Position numbers and translations under genes: made by a program. This document shows positions 20,417-31,969 of a stretch of 64,000 bases of DNA, piece after piece. Every line of letters begins with the position of its first letter. Positions within the stretch are counted from its first letter, which is position 1. Under the pieces are notes generated by a model. That model worked only from the letters and a program-made list of their open reading frames with translations. It ran no database searches and was not told where the DNA came from. This DNA is from Panulirus ornatus (Eukaryota > Arthropoda > Malacostraca > Decapoda > Palinuridae): contig NC_092231.1 in assembly GCF_036320965.1 (NCBI RefSeq), positions 26,887,894 to 26,951,893 on the forward strand, read 5' to 3'.

Positions 20417-22462
20417 AATCTATATTTATTTTGCTTTGTCGCCGTCTCCCACGTTTGCGAGGTAGCGCAAGGAAACAGACGAAAGAAATGGCCCAACCCA
20501 CCCCCATACACAGTGTATATACATACACGTCCACACACGCAAATATACATACCTATACATCTCAATGTACACATATATATACACACACAGACACATACAT
20601 ATATACCCATGCACACAATTCACACTGTCTGCCTTTATTCATTCCCATCGCCACCTCGCCACACATGGAATACCATCCCCCTCCCCCCTCATGTGTGCGA
20701 GGTAGCACTAGGAAAAGACAACAAAGGCCCCATTCGTTCACACTCAGTCTCTAGCTGTCATGCAATAATGCCCGAAACCACAGCTCCCTTTCCACATCCA
20801 GGCCCCACACAACCTTCCATGGTTTACCCCAGACGCTTCACATGCTCTGATTCAATCCACTGACAGCACGTCAACCCCGGTATACCACATCGATCCAATT
20901 CACTCTATTCCTTGCCCGCCTTTCACCCTCCTGCATGTTCAGGCCCCGATCACACAAAATCTTTTTCACTCCATCTTTCCACCTCCAATCTGGTCTCCCA
21001 CTTCTCCTCGTTCCCTCCACCTCCGACACATATATCCTTTTGGTCAATCTTTCCTCATTCATTCTCTCCATGTGCCCAAACCATTTCAAAACACCCTCTT
21101 CTGCTCTCTCAACCACGCTCTTTTTATTTCCACACATCTCTCTTACCCTTACATTACTTACTCGATCAAACCACCTCACACCACACAATGTCCTCAAACA
21201 TCTCATTTCCAGCACATCCACCCTCCTGCGCACAACTCTATCCATAGCCCACGCCTCGCAACCATACAACATTGTTGGAACCACTATTCCTTCAAACATA
21301 CCCATTATTGCTTTCCGAGATAATGTTCTCGACTTCCACACATTCTTCAAGGCTCCCACAATTTTCACTTCCGCTTCCATGGTTCCATTCGCTGCCAGAT
21401 CCACTCCCACATATCTAAAACACTTTACTTCCTCCAGTTTTTCTCCATTCAAACTTACCTCCCAATTGACTTGACCCTCAACCCTACTGTACCTAATAAC
21501 CTTGCTCTTATTCACATTTACTCTTAACTTTCTTCTTTCACACACTTTACCAAACTCAGTCACCAGCTTCTGCAGTTTCTCACATGAATCAGCCACCAGC
21601 GCTGTATCATCAGCGAACAACAACTGACTCACTTCCCAAGCTCTCTCATCCACAACAGACTTCATACCTGCCCCTCTTTCCAAAACTCTTGCATTCACCT
21701 CCCTAACAACCCCATCCATAAACAAATTAAACAACCATGGAGACATCACACACCCCTGCCGCAAACCTACATTCACTGAGAACCAATCACTTTCCTCTCT
21801 TCCTACACGTACACATGCCTTACATCCTCGATAAAAACTTTTCACTGCTTCTAACAACTTGCCTCCCACACCATATATTCTTAATACCTTCCACAGAGCA
21901 TCTCTATCAACTCTATCATATGCCTTCTCCAGATCCATAAATGCTACATATAAATCCATTTGCTTTTCTAAGTATTTCTCACATACATTCTTCAAAGCAA
22001 ACACCTGATCCACACATCCTCTACCACTTCTGAAACCACACTGCTCTTCCCCAATCTGATGCTCTGTACATGCCTTCACCCTCTCAATCAATACCCTCCC
22101 ATATAATTTACCAGGAATACTCAACAAACACATACCTCTGTAATTTGAGCACTCACTCTTATCCCCTTTGCCTTTGTACAATGGCACTATGCACGCATTC
22201 CGCCAATCCTCAGGCACCTCACCATGAGTCATACATACATTAAATAACCTTACCAACCAGTCAACATTACAGTCACCCCCTTTTTTAATAGATTCCACTG
22301 CAATACCATCCAAACCTGCTGCCTTGCCGGCTTTCATCTTCCGCAAAGCTTTTACCTCTTCTCTGTTTACCAAATCATTTTCCCTAACCCTCTCACTTTG
22401 CACACCACCTCGACCAAAACACCCTATATCTGCCACTCTATCATCAAACACATTCAACAAAC
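20417..22462 (-). mobile_element. RTE-like LINE copy f with 12-bp target-site duplication
   Basis: The 5' truncated copy starts at the NVFDD block and ends with a long 3' UTR of about 439 bp (modules A+B) and tail 'aaaataaatatagatt'. CAACTTTTTATT occurs immediately outside both ends (20405-20416 and 22463-22474), a textbook target-site duplication from target-primed reverse transcription. The shared C at the 5' junction makes the duplication 11 or 12 bp. Confidence 0.92.
20871..22460 (-). CDS. LINE reverse transcriptase ORF (529 codons)
   Basis: The whole frame is open from the truncation point to the VYRG stop. RT blocks are as in the 1775-3523 ORF, with FADD encoded at 21606-21617. One in-frame Val codon is missing after VNREEV, and about a dozen codons (around DHRVGEGA) are missing before KIVGALKNVW, so the C-terminal domain is slightly shortened. 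There is no endonuclease. Despite the older A+B type of 3' UTR, the ORF has no stop, so this subfamily was active recently. Confidence 0.88.
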   Translation of the reverse strand: MLNVFDDRVADIGCFGRGGVQSERVRENDLVNREEVKALRKMKAGKAAGLDGIAVESIKKGGDCNVDWLVRLFNVCMTHGEVPEDWRNACIVPLYKGKGDKSECSNYRGMCLLSIPGKLYGRVLIERVKACTEHQIGEEQCGFRSGRGCVDQVFALKNVCEKYLEKQMDLYVAFMDLEKAYDRVDRDALWKVLRIYGVGGKLLEAVKSFYRGCKACVRVGREESDWFSVNVGLRQGCVMSPWLFNLFMDGVVREVNARVLERGAGMKSVVDERAWEVSQLLFADDTALVADSCEKLQKLVTEFGKVCERRKLRVNVNKSKVIRYSRVEGQVNWEVSLNGEKLEEVKCFRYVGVDLAANGTMEAEVKIVGALKNVWKSRTLSRKAIMGMFEGIVVPTMLYGCEAWAMDRVVRRRVDVLEMRCLRTLCGVRWFDRVSNVRVREMCGNKKSVVERAEEGVLKWFGHMERMNEERLTKRIYVSEVEGTRRSGRPDWRWKDGVKKILCDRGLNMQEGERRARNRVNWIDVVYRG

Positions 22463-22474
22463 CAACTTTTTATT
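22463..22474. repeat. Target-site duplication of LINE copy f, right copy
   Basis: CAACTTTTTATT, identical to 20405-20416. Confidence 0.9.
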
Positions 22475-22803
22475 TTATAATAATCTCATTTAAAATTCAT
22501 TGTTTACATTTACCATTCCTGTCCTAATCTATTCCATGCATCTGCAACTCTGTTTCTTACAACTCTACTATATTCTTATGGTACATTAGAATCATTATAT
22601 AATATGATGCATATCAAAAAAAGTTTGCACAGTAGTAAAGTGCACTATACTGTAAAATCCATTTCCATATAAATAAAGGATTAAGGACCATAGGCCAAAA
22701 AAACAAAATTTACTCAAAATGTTAAGGAAATAATATATCAAATAACACTCAAAATGTTATCCAAGTAATGAAAATAATATGCAACACAGAAAACGATAGG
22801 TAT
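22475..22803 (-). other. Putative 3' UTR of the minus-strand exon at 22804-23016
   Basis: AT-rich, no repeat recognised. On the minus strand the stretch just upstream of the LINE insertion contains AATAAA inside the target duplication, so the LINE appears to have landed at or near the transcript's poly(A) site. Confidence 0.35.
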
Positions 22804-23016
22804 CTATGCCCATTTGTCATAATCACATTTCTCTGGGTTAGCTTGGCAAAGTTTTGTCATATTTTCTTTGTGGATATTGTTAAAATTGAATGTTGGGTCT
22901 TGACCCTTTAACACATTAGACAAGACATTTCCGGAATAATTATTTTGACTGATATAGTTGGCCATGTAGACGCCAATAACTTTAGGTAAATGCCAAGAGT
23001 AACTGTAAATACACAT
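22804..23016 (-). CDS. Unidentified protein, last coding exon (about 70 codons)
   Basis: On the minus strand a pyrimidine-containing acceptor ('ttaatgtgtatttacag') opens an exon encoding YSWHLPKVIGVYMANYIS, then NNYSGNVLSNVLKGQDPT, NFNNIHKENM and the C-terminus CQANPEKCDYDKWA, then a stop. The sequence has normal protein-like composition, is not a shadow of a known frame, and is unlike any transposon protein I know. I do not recognise the family. A short hydrophobic stretch (VIGVYMANYI) precedes an N-rich segment and a Cys/Lys/Asp-rich end. Upstream exons would lie further right; I could not find them. It could also be a fragment of an unfamiliar element. Confidence 0.4.
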   Translation of the reverse strand: MCIYSYSWHLPKVIGVYMANYISQNNYSGNVLSNVLKGQDPTFNFNNIHKENMTKLCQANPEKCDYDKWA

Positions 23017-23559
23017 TAAACAATCAACAAACAATATGTTGAAAATAATACCAAATACAAATTATAATTCAAATACAAGAGAGACACTATGGCAGACTCG
23101 CTATCAAGGTATTTAATCTGATCTAAGATTCACAATATTAATATAAATGCTGCTCTCCTTCAACAAACAATATATACCTTCATCCTTCATTATAACCATA
23201 TATTTAAACACTGATGACAAATAAAAGGGCAAATACAACCTGATTTATACAGGAACAATGGCTGCACACGTTTACCTCTAGCTAACAAGAATGAGAAAAA
23301 GCAAATCTATGTTCCAGTAATTTAGCTCTAGCTCCCAAAATTTAACAAGCACTTCTTTATGCAAAAAAAGTAATAATTTTCACAATACTCTTACAATTTA
23401 TAATTTATATAATGTCAATGACACAATAAAGGAGTACAATACACTCCCTGAGTTTTGAGAAAACAAAACAATGCCATATTATTTAGGAATACTGCACAAA
23501 AAAATTTAAAAAATACACAAACCCTTCTCAAAAAATACATGACTCATCACTCAGGTTAA
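23017..23559. other. Unassigned AT-rich stretch, possibly the 3' region or LTR of the Ty3-type element
   Basis: No ORF. It directly follows the end of the pol relic on the minus strand, where a 3' LTR would be expected, but I could not find a matching second copy, so no LTR is called. Confidence 0.3.
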
Positions 23560-23829
23560 TTCATGACTAGCAGGCATGCGGGACAACACATCTACAATAT
23601 TATCTTTCCCTCTCACATGCTGGATAATTAAATCATAATCTTGTGTCATATGTCTTTGATGGGTTAACTACTGATTAGCATTTTTCATATTGTACAAAAA
23701 CACTAGAGGATTATGATCTGTAAAAACAAAATTGGTTTTCCTAACCCTCTTATATCAACATCAAAGTTTTGTAAACTCAAAGTTTCTTTCTCAACAGTAC
23801 TATAATTTTTCCAATAAGGAAGAAACTTT

Positions 23830-24093
23830 TCAGAAAAATAACATAATGGATGGTAAATGCTTCGCTTCTCCTGCACTAACAATGCCAACACCAACATCAC
23901 TAGCATCCACATGTAACTTGAAGGCTTGTTTATGATCTGAAGTACATAAAATTGGAGAACAAATTAACATTTGTCTTATCTTTGCTAAAGCTTTATTACA
24001 GCTGTCATCCCAAACACATTTTACTCTATTTGATAATGACCTTGTTAATGATAATGCAAGCGGAAAAATATTTACAAAACCTGTAAGAATCAC
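23830..24093 (-). pseudogene. RT-RNase H connection fragment of the Gmr1-like element
   Basis: The ORF encodes RVKCVWDDSCNKALAKI and ILCTSDHKQAFKLHVDASDV, the start of a Ty3-type RNase H (first catalytic Asp in VDASD). A frameshift near 23870 continues into the CYFSEKF and YSTVEKETL blocks at 23703-23912. It is part of the relic at 23560-27128. Confidence 0.75.
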
Positions 24094-26201
24094 TCATTCC
24101 AAGGAATCTCGATAACTTTTCTACTTGAAGGAAAGGGATATGCCACTATACTTTCAACTTTTGCATCAACCGGATGCACTTATCCTCATCCCACAAAATA
24201 ACCTAAATCACAATATGAGCCTTCACATATTACCTTTACTTAAGATTTGCCTTGTCTAACATTTCACTTCTCTAATCAAGGAGACATATTCATCCAACTC
24301 TCTAAAATACAAAACATCATCAATATATACAGAACAATTCTTAACACCAAGCAACACTTCATGTACTAACCTCTGAAAGCAACTTCCACTGTTCTTCATG
24401 CCAAATGGTAACACTTTATAATGGTATATATACCATGGTTACAAATGCTGAGAAAGTGTTCGTCCTTTCAGTCAGTCAAACTTACAAACCTTGCATCTCC
24501 AAATTGGTCAATACAGTCATCAGTACAAGATATGAATCAGTTTTGGCTACATTACTGACCTTCCTATAGTCTTTAAAAATCTATAAGAACCATCAACTTA
24601 AGGAATTAACACACATGGTGAGCTCCAAGGGCTGTTACTTGGTTCTATCATATCATGCTCGAGCATGTATTCTTCTTCCTTTTTTCATTATTTCTCTTTT
24701 CTTCAGAAACATTCAGTAAAGATGTTTAATTGGAGAAACATTTTCTACCTCTACAACATGAATTACAACTCATTCTTCTAGTAGCATCAGGAAATAATGA
24801 TTTATGCTCATTTATGATTTCCATAATTTCACATTTTTGTTCAGTGTCCAAATGCACAAGCTTACTTTCTATCTTAATCAATATCTCAAAATTTTTCAAA
24901 ACTTAACCTTCACATCTCAGCTTATCATCATCTGGACCATCAAACTTTTCATCCTCAACATTTACACATCCAGAACTCGCTTCTTCCCTTACTAGTATAC
25001 TACCTTTCCATTCACATGTCACTTTTCTCTCAAAACATGACATAGCTGGTTCTTGCACCTATCTGGCATGTTTACAACATACTTCAAGTCTCCTACTTTC
25101 TTTCATACTATCCACTAGCCACCATACCTTGCTTTGAGAGGATTACTTGCACTGGCAATAACACTAACACCTCACCTGGCTGGAATTCTTGGCTCTGGCA
25201 TTCTGATGGTTCCAGATCTTCATGTCATCTTGGGACTCCTTCAGGTTCTCACTGGCCAGCTCACAAGGTCTCAACAATCTACACCTGAAATCACACACAT
25301 AACTCAGCAAAGTTAGAGTCATCACTACCTAACCACTCTTACTTCAACATACTCAATGGCCCCCTCAAACAATGACCAAAAACAAGCTCGTGAGTTAATA
25401 AACCCTGTTGACTCCTCCACAGCATCTCACAAGGCAAACAGAGATAATGGAACACCCTCAACCCAATCAATTCTAAGTTCTTCACAATACATTCTCAAAG
25501 TGTTCTTTAATGTTTGATGAAACTGTTCTAAACTACCTTGACTCTGAGGGTGGTATGAACTTGAAAGATTCTATTCAGTGCGAAGTCCTTTCAAATCTTT
25601 TTTGAACATAATGAAAGTATAATTGCTCCCTTGATCTCTGAATTATTTCTGGCTATCCTACCCACGAAAAATATTTAACTCTCTAGTGTGGATACTCCTA
25701 AGTGGGGTGAATACTCCTAAGTAGTATTGCTTCAGAAAAGTTGGTTGACAAAAACATAAGTCAACAAATTATCATTTCCTCTGAGTTTTTGGTAAAGTTC
25801 CAATACAATCAATTATGATTTTATTAAAAGGTTGGCCAAAAGCATGAATAGGCTTTAGTGGAACAGAGTGAATAATCTAATTTGGTTTTCTTACTTTCTG
25901 ACAGGTTGGACAATATCTACAAAATTTGGCAGCATCTTTCTCAACGCAGGCCAATAAATATGCATAAGTAACCTACTTACAGTCTTCCATAAAAGTAATG
26001 CCCAGATAAATTGTAATCACGGGATAAAGTAATGAATGATATTCCTATACAGCCAAGAAACTACAATCTGCTTTTTTTTTTTTTTTATCTCCCAATGATC
26101 TGATGTAAGAACACACCATGTGTATTGAATCTAAATAGCTCATCATCAAACTGACCCTTTCTCTCTGCTTCATTCCAACCTTACTTCAAACTACTATCTT
26201 C

Positions 26202-26585
26202 TCAATGAAACTTTAACAACTCATCTTTATCAACTTTGAAACCTGGAAGATAATCTACTTTTAACTCCACTCTTTCACCTAAACTGACATCACACCCCTC
26301 CTCAAATAATTCATCTACATCTACATCCTCAACCTGAGCCATAGCTCTAGCACAAGCAGGATATACATTAGTATTTTTAACATACAAATCTGTTATATTG
26401 TAATAATCATCACATACATAATTTAAGTTTGACAGGTATGTAATAGTACCCCCATCAAGAACTCCCTTTACATCTTGAGAACTTTTTGTTCTATTTATTA
26501 GTTTTAGGGACAGAGACACCAACATTTGTTTCAGAACCAGACAAATCAACAGAATTATGTTAAATAAGGTCAAGGGGATCATCAA
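26202..26585 (-). pseudogene. Protease-integrase linker of the Gmr1-like element
   Basis: The 127-codon ORF includes YPACARAMAQVEDVDVDELF and the segment LPGFKVDKDELLKFH, which resemble the spacer between protease and integrase in Gmr1-like polyproteins (an FPACAVTRA-like block). No catalytic residues are expected here. Confidence 0.55.
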
Positions 26586-27130
26586 TCGTTTTTGGTTCTG
26601 GACCTATTCTGTCTCCTGTCAAATCGTTTCCGAACAAAATGTCCACTCCATGGATAGGAAGGTCATCATTCACGTTAAATTCAGTCTTAGGTTAACATAA
26701 CGCAGTGGAATGGTCAGGCCTGTTCCTAGCCCTTTAACTCTAGTCTCTTCACTGGAGTATGACTCTGCAGTCCACTCTAGCAATTCTTTGAGGACTGGGC
26801 TCTGGTTAGCTCCAGTGTCCCTAAGGTTCATAATTTTTCTCTTGGGACACCTCCTCCAGTGATATCTCCCCCTCAGTCATAAATGGTTCAAAACTAACCA
26901 CACACTTTTTAATTTTACTGTCTGTGGTACCTCTTGACTCACTGTGCATATTCTGAGGCCTTCTCTGAGCAACAGTTAGCCCAGCTGACTCAGAGGTATT
27001 CTACACTGAAATTTGTCTTAACCTGTTCTCCAAATGCATAACATCTTAATGGTGGCCTTTCCTGCTGACCCCCACATCTGTTAGAAACTGACTGTGACTT
27101 ATAGTCACAGCTGACCTTGCACCTTATCAC

Positions 27131-29551
27131 CAACATTTTTCCCATCCAGTTTTTCTCTATTCAAACTTACCTCCCAATTGACTTGACCCTCAACCCTACC
27201 GTACCTAATAACCTTGCTCTTATTCACATTTACTCTCAACTTTCTTCTTTCACACACTTTACCAAACTCAGTCACCAGCTTCTGCAGTTTCTCACCTGAA
27301 TCAGCCACCAGTGCTGTATCATCAGCGAACAACAACTGACTCACTTCCCAAGCTCTCTCATCCACAACAGACTGCATACTTGCCCCTCTTTCCAAAACTC
27401 TTGCATTCACCTCCCTAACAACCCAAACCATAAACAAATTAAACTACCATGGAGACATCACATCCCCTCCCACAAACCTACATTCACTGAGAACCAATCA
27501 CTTTCCTCTCTTCCTACACATACAAATGCCTTACATCCTCAATAAAAACTTTTCAGTGCTAACAACTTACCTTCCACACCATATATTCTTAATACCTTCC
27601 ACAGAGCATCTCTATCAACTCTATCATATGCCTTCTCCAGATCTATAAATGCTACATACAAATCCATTTGCTTTTCTAAGTATTTCTCACATACATTCTT
27701 CAAAGCAAACACCTGATCCACACATCCTCTACCACTTCTGAAACCACACTGCTCTTCCCCAATCTGATGCTCTGTACATGCCTTCACCCTCTCAATCAAT
27801 ACCCTCCCATATAATGTCTCAGGAATACTCAACAAACTTATACCTCTGTAATTTGAGCACTCACCTTTGTCCCCTTTGCCTTTGTACAATGGCACTATGC
27901 AAGCATTCCGCCAATCCTCAGGCACCTCACCATGAATCATACATACATTAAATAACCTTACCAACCAATCAACAATACAGTCACCCCCTTTTTTAATAAA
28001 TTCCACTGCAATACCATCCAAACCCGCTGCCTTGTCAGCTTTCATCTTCCGCAAGCTTTTACTACCTCTTCTCTATTTACCAAATCATTTTCCCTAACCC
28101 TCTCACTTTGCACACCACCTCAACCAAAACACCCTATATCTGCCACTCTATCATCAAACACATTCAACAAACCTTCAAAATACTCACTCCATCTCCTTCT
28201 CACATCACCACTACTTGTTATCACCTCCCCATTAGCCCCCTTCACTGAAGTTCCCACTTATTCCCTTGTCTTATGCACTTTATTTACCTCCTTCCAAAAC
28301 ATCTTTTTATTCTCCCTAAAATTTAATGATACTCTCTCATCCCAACTCTCATTTGCCCTCTTTTTCACCTCTTGCACCTTTCTCTTGACCTCCTGCCTCT
28401 TTCTTTTATACATCTCCCACTCATTTGCACTATTTCCCTGCAAAAATCATCCAAATGCCTCTCTCTTCTCTTTCACTAATAATCTTACTTCTTCATCCCA
28501 CCACTCACAACCCTTTCTAATCTGCCCACCTCCCACGCTTCTCATGCCACAAGCATCTTTTGCGCAAGCCATCACTGCTTCCCTAAATACATCCCATTCC
28601 TCTCCCACTCCCCTTACCTCCTTTGTTCTCACCTTTTTCCATTCTGTACTCAGTCTCTCCTGGTACTTCCTAACACAAGTCTCCTTCCCAAGCTCACTTA
28701 CTCTCACCACTCTCTTCACTCCAACATTCTCTCTTCTTTTCTGAAAACCTCTACAAATCTTCACCTTTGCCTCCACAAGATAATGATCAGACATCCCTCC
28801 AGTTGCACCTCTCAGCACATTAACATACAGAAGTTTCTCTTTCGCACGCCTATCAACTAACACGTAATCCAATAACGCTCTCTGGCCATCTCTCTTACAT
28901 ACATATACTTGTGTATATCTCTCTTTTTAAACCAGGTATTCCAAATTACCAGTCCTTTTTCAGCACATAAATCTACAAGCTCTTCACCATTTCCATTTAC
29001 AACACTGAACACCCCATGTATACCAATTATTCCCTCAACTGCCACATTACTCACCTTTGCATTCAAATCACCCATCACTATAACCAGGTCTCGTGCATCA
29101 AAACCACTAACACACTCATTCAGCTGCTCCCAAAACACTTGCCTCTCATGATCTTTCTTCTCATGCCCAGGTGCATATGCACCAATAATCACCCATCTCT
29201 CTCCATCAACTTTCAGTTTTACACATATCAATCTAGAGTTTACTTTCTTACACTCTATCACATACTCCTACCACTCCTGTTTCAGGAGTAGTGCTACTCC
29301 TTCCCTTGCTCTTGACCTCTCACTAACCCCTGACTTCACTCCCAAGACATTCCCAAACCACTCTTCCCCTTTACCCTTGAGCTTCGTTTCACTCAAAGCC
29401 AAAACATCCAGGTTCCTTTCCTCAAACATACTACCTATCTCTACTTTTTTCTCATCTTGGTTACATCCACACACATTTAGACACCCCAATCTGAGCCTTC
29501 ACAGAGGATGAGCACTCCCCGCGTGACTTCTGTGTCCCCTTTTAGAAAGTT

Positions 29552-29553
<2 letters not shown>
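27131..29553 (-). mobile_element. RTE-like LINE copy g, 3' truncated, with endonuclease
   Basis: On the minus strand it runs from the 5' UTR (TTTTAACTTTCTAAAAGG) through the endonuclease (LNVCGCNQDEKK at about 29480, SETKLKG, MGDLNAKVS, SDHYLVEAK) and RT to the block SLNREKL, where it stops abruptly at 27131 against the Gmr1-like relic. RT ORFs are at 27105-27437 and 27539-28054. Nonsense and frameshift mutations break it into at least six ORFs. A LINE that lacks its 3' end is not a primary insertion product; a deletion or recombination has removed about 600 bp of coding sequence plus the 3' UTR. Confidence 0.85.

Positions 29554-29613
<60 letters not shown>
29554..29613. repeat. TA microsatellite
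   Basis: About 30 TA units, located inside the 5' UTR of LINE copy g as the tail of SINE-like element S copy 2 (reading on the minus strand). Confidence 0.97.
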
Positions 29614-29618
<5 letters not shown>

Positions 29619-29740
29619 TTTTTTCATACATATTCGCCTTATTTCACGTTAGCAAGGTGGCGTTAAGAACTGAGGAGTGAGCCTTCGAGGGTATATCCTC
29701 AATTGGCCCATCTCTCCGTTCCTTCTTTTGGAAAATTATA
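29614..29740 (-). mobile_element. SINE-like element S, copy 2, inside the 5' UTR of LINE copy g
   Basis: On the minus strand: 'ttttccaaaagaaggaac', then the S body, tail box (decayed: CGCCACCTTGCTAACGTG), 'gcgaatatgtatgaaaaaaa' and a TA tail. It sits between the outer and inner parts of the LINE 5' UTR at the same place as S copy 4 (48501-48624). Confidence 0.7.
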
Positions 29741-29842
29741 AACGTGAGGAGATGATTTCCAGCCCCCCCCCTTCCCCTTTTGTTCACCTTCTACAACACG
29801 CAGGGAATACGTGGGAAGTATTCTTTCTCCCCTATCCCAGGG

Positions 29843-29844
<2 letters not shown>
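29741..29844 (-). mobile_element. Outer 5' UTR of LINE copy g (5' terminus)
   Basis: On the minus strand this starts at TTATCCCTGGGATAGGGGAG next to a TA array and contains AGAATACTTCCCACGTATTC and the block around GTGTTGTAGAAGG. The same terminus next to TA arrays occurs at 43512 (-) and 48399 (+), so it marks the true 5' end of the family. Confidence 0.7.

Positions 29845-29913
<69 letters not shown>
29845..29913. repeat. TA microsatellite between head-to-head LINE copies g and h
   Basis: About 34 TA units joining the 5' end of copy g (-) and the 5' truncation of copy h (+). Confidence 0.97.
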
Positions 29914-29917
<4 letters not shown>

Positions 29918-31969
29918 TTGATGATAGAGTGGCAGATATAGGGTGTTTTGGTCGAGGTGGTGTGCAAAGTGAGAGGGTTAGGGAAAATGATTTGGTAAAC
30001 AGAGAAGAGGTAGTAAAAGCATTGCGGAAGATGAAAGCCGGCAAGGCAGCAGGTTTGGATGGCATTGCAGTGGAATTTATTAAAAAAGGGGGTGACTGTA
30101 TTGTTGACTGGTTGGTAAGGTTATTTAATGTATGTATGATTCATGGTGAGGTGCCTGAGGATTGGCGGAATGCTTGCATAGTGCCATTGTACAAAGGCAA
30201 AGGGGACAAAGGTGAGTGCTCAAATTACAGAGGTATAAGTTTGTTGAGTATTCCTGAGAAATTATATGGGAGGGTATTGATTGAGAGGGTGAAGGCATGT
30301 ACAGAGCATCAGATTGGGGAAGAGCAGTGTGGTTTCAGAAGTGGTAGAGGATGTGTGGATTAGGTGTTTGCTTTGAAGAATGTATGTGAGAAATACTTAG
30401 AAAAGCAAATGGATTTGTATGTAGCATCTATGGATCTGGAGAAGGCATATGATAGAGTTGATAGAGATGCTCTGTGGAAGGTATTAAGAATATATGGTGT
30501 GGGAGGCAAGTTGTTAGAAGCAGTGAAAAGTTTTTATCGAGGATGTAAGGCATGTGTACGTGTAGGAAGAGAGGAAAGTGATTGGTTCTCAGTCAATGTA
30601 GGTTTGCGGCAGGGGTGTGTGATGTCTCCATGGTTGTTTAATTTGTTTATGGATGGGGTTGTTAGGGAGGTGAATGCAAGAGTTTTGGAAAGAGGAGCAA
30701 GTATGAAGTCTGTTGTGGATGAGAGAGCTTGGGAAGTGAGTCAGTTGTTGTTCGCTGATGATACAGCGCTGGTGGCTGATTCATGTGAGAAACTGCAGAA
30801 GCTGGTGACTGAGTTTGGTAAAGTGTGTGAAAGAAGAAAGTTAAGAGTAAATGTGAATAAGAGCAAGGTTATTAGGTACAGTAGGGTTGAGGGTCAAGTC
30901 AACTGGGAGGTAAGTTTGAATGGAGAAAAACTGGAGGAAGTAAAGTGTTTTAGATACCTGGGAGTGGATCTGGCAGCGGATGGAACCATGGAAGCGGAAG
31001 TGAATCATAGGGTGGGGGAGGGGGCGAAAATCTGGGAGCCTTGAAGAATGTTTGGAAGTCGAGAACGTTATCTCGGAAAGCAAAAATGGGTATCTTTGAA
31101 GGAATAGTGGTTCCAACATTGTTGTATGGTTGTGTGGCGTGGGCTATGGATAGAGTTGTATGCAGGAGGGTGGATGTGCTGGAAATGAGATGTTTGAGGA
31201 CAATATGTGGTGTGAGGTGGTTTGATCGAGTAAGTAATGTAAGGGTAAGAGAGATGTGTGGAAATAAAAAGAGTGTGATTGAGAGAGCAGAAGAGGGTGT
31301 TTTGAAATGGTTTGGTCACATGGAGAGAATGAATGAGGAAAGATTGACCAAGAGGATGTATGTGTCAGAGGTGGAGGGAACGAGGAAAAGTGGGAGACCA
31401 AATTGGAGATGGAAAGATGGAGTGAAAAAGATTTTGAGTGATCGGGGCCTGAACATGCAGAAGGGTGAAAGGCGTGCAAGGAATAGAGTAAATTGGAACA
31501 ATGTGGTATACCGGGGTCGACGTGCTGTCAATGGATTGAACCAGGGCATGTGAAGCATCTGGGGTAAACCATGGAAAGTTTTGTGGGGCCTGGATGTGGA
31601 AAGGGAGCTGTGGTTTCGGGCATTATTACATGACAGCTAGAAACTGAGTGTGAACGAACGGGGCCTTTGTTGTCTTTTCCTAACACTACCTCGCACACAT
31701 GAGGGGGGAGGGGTTGTTATTCCATGTGTGGCGAGGTGGCAATAGGAATAAATAAAGGCAGACAGTATGAATTATGTACATGTGTATATATGTATATGTC
31801 TGTGTGTGTATATATATGTGCACATTGAGATGTATAGGTATGTTTATTTGCGTGTGTGGATATGTGTGTATATACATGTGTATGTGGGTGGGTTGGGCCA
31901 TTCTTTCGTCTGTTTCTTTGTGCTACCTCGCTAACACGGGAGACAGCGACAAAGCAAAATAAATAAATA

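Larger units (their letters stand above)
23560..27128 (-). mobile_element. Ty3-type LTR retrotransposon relic with Gmr1-like pol order (PR-IN-RT-RH)
   Basis: Minus strand, 5' to 3': aspartic protease LRDTGANQSPVL (DTG encoded at 26811-26819); VNDDLPIHG; a PACARAMAQ linker (26202-26585); integrase zinc-finger piece CPTCQKVRKPN (about 25900); integrase core PLKPIHAFGQPFNKIIIDC and TLPKTQ (about 25770-25850), then IIQ and HPQSQG-like blocks; the integrase C-terminal piece YVVNMPDRCKNQLCHV (about 25060); RT with IEPSNSPWSSPCVLIPK, PFGMKN and VYIDD (24316-24327); RNase H with KLHVDASDVGVG, YSTVEKETLSL and HVRGKDNI (to about 23570). Integrase upstream of RT is the Ty1/copia order, but the RT is Ty3-type, the hallmark of Gmr1-like elements. 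Many stops and frameshifts; dead. LTRs were not found. Confidence 0.82.
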
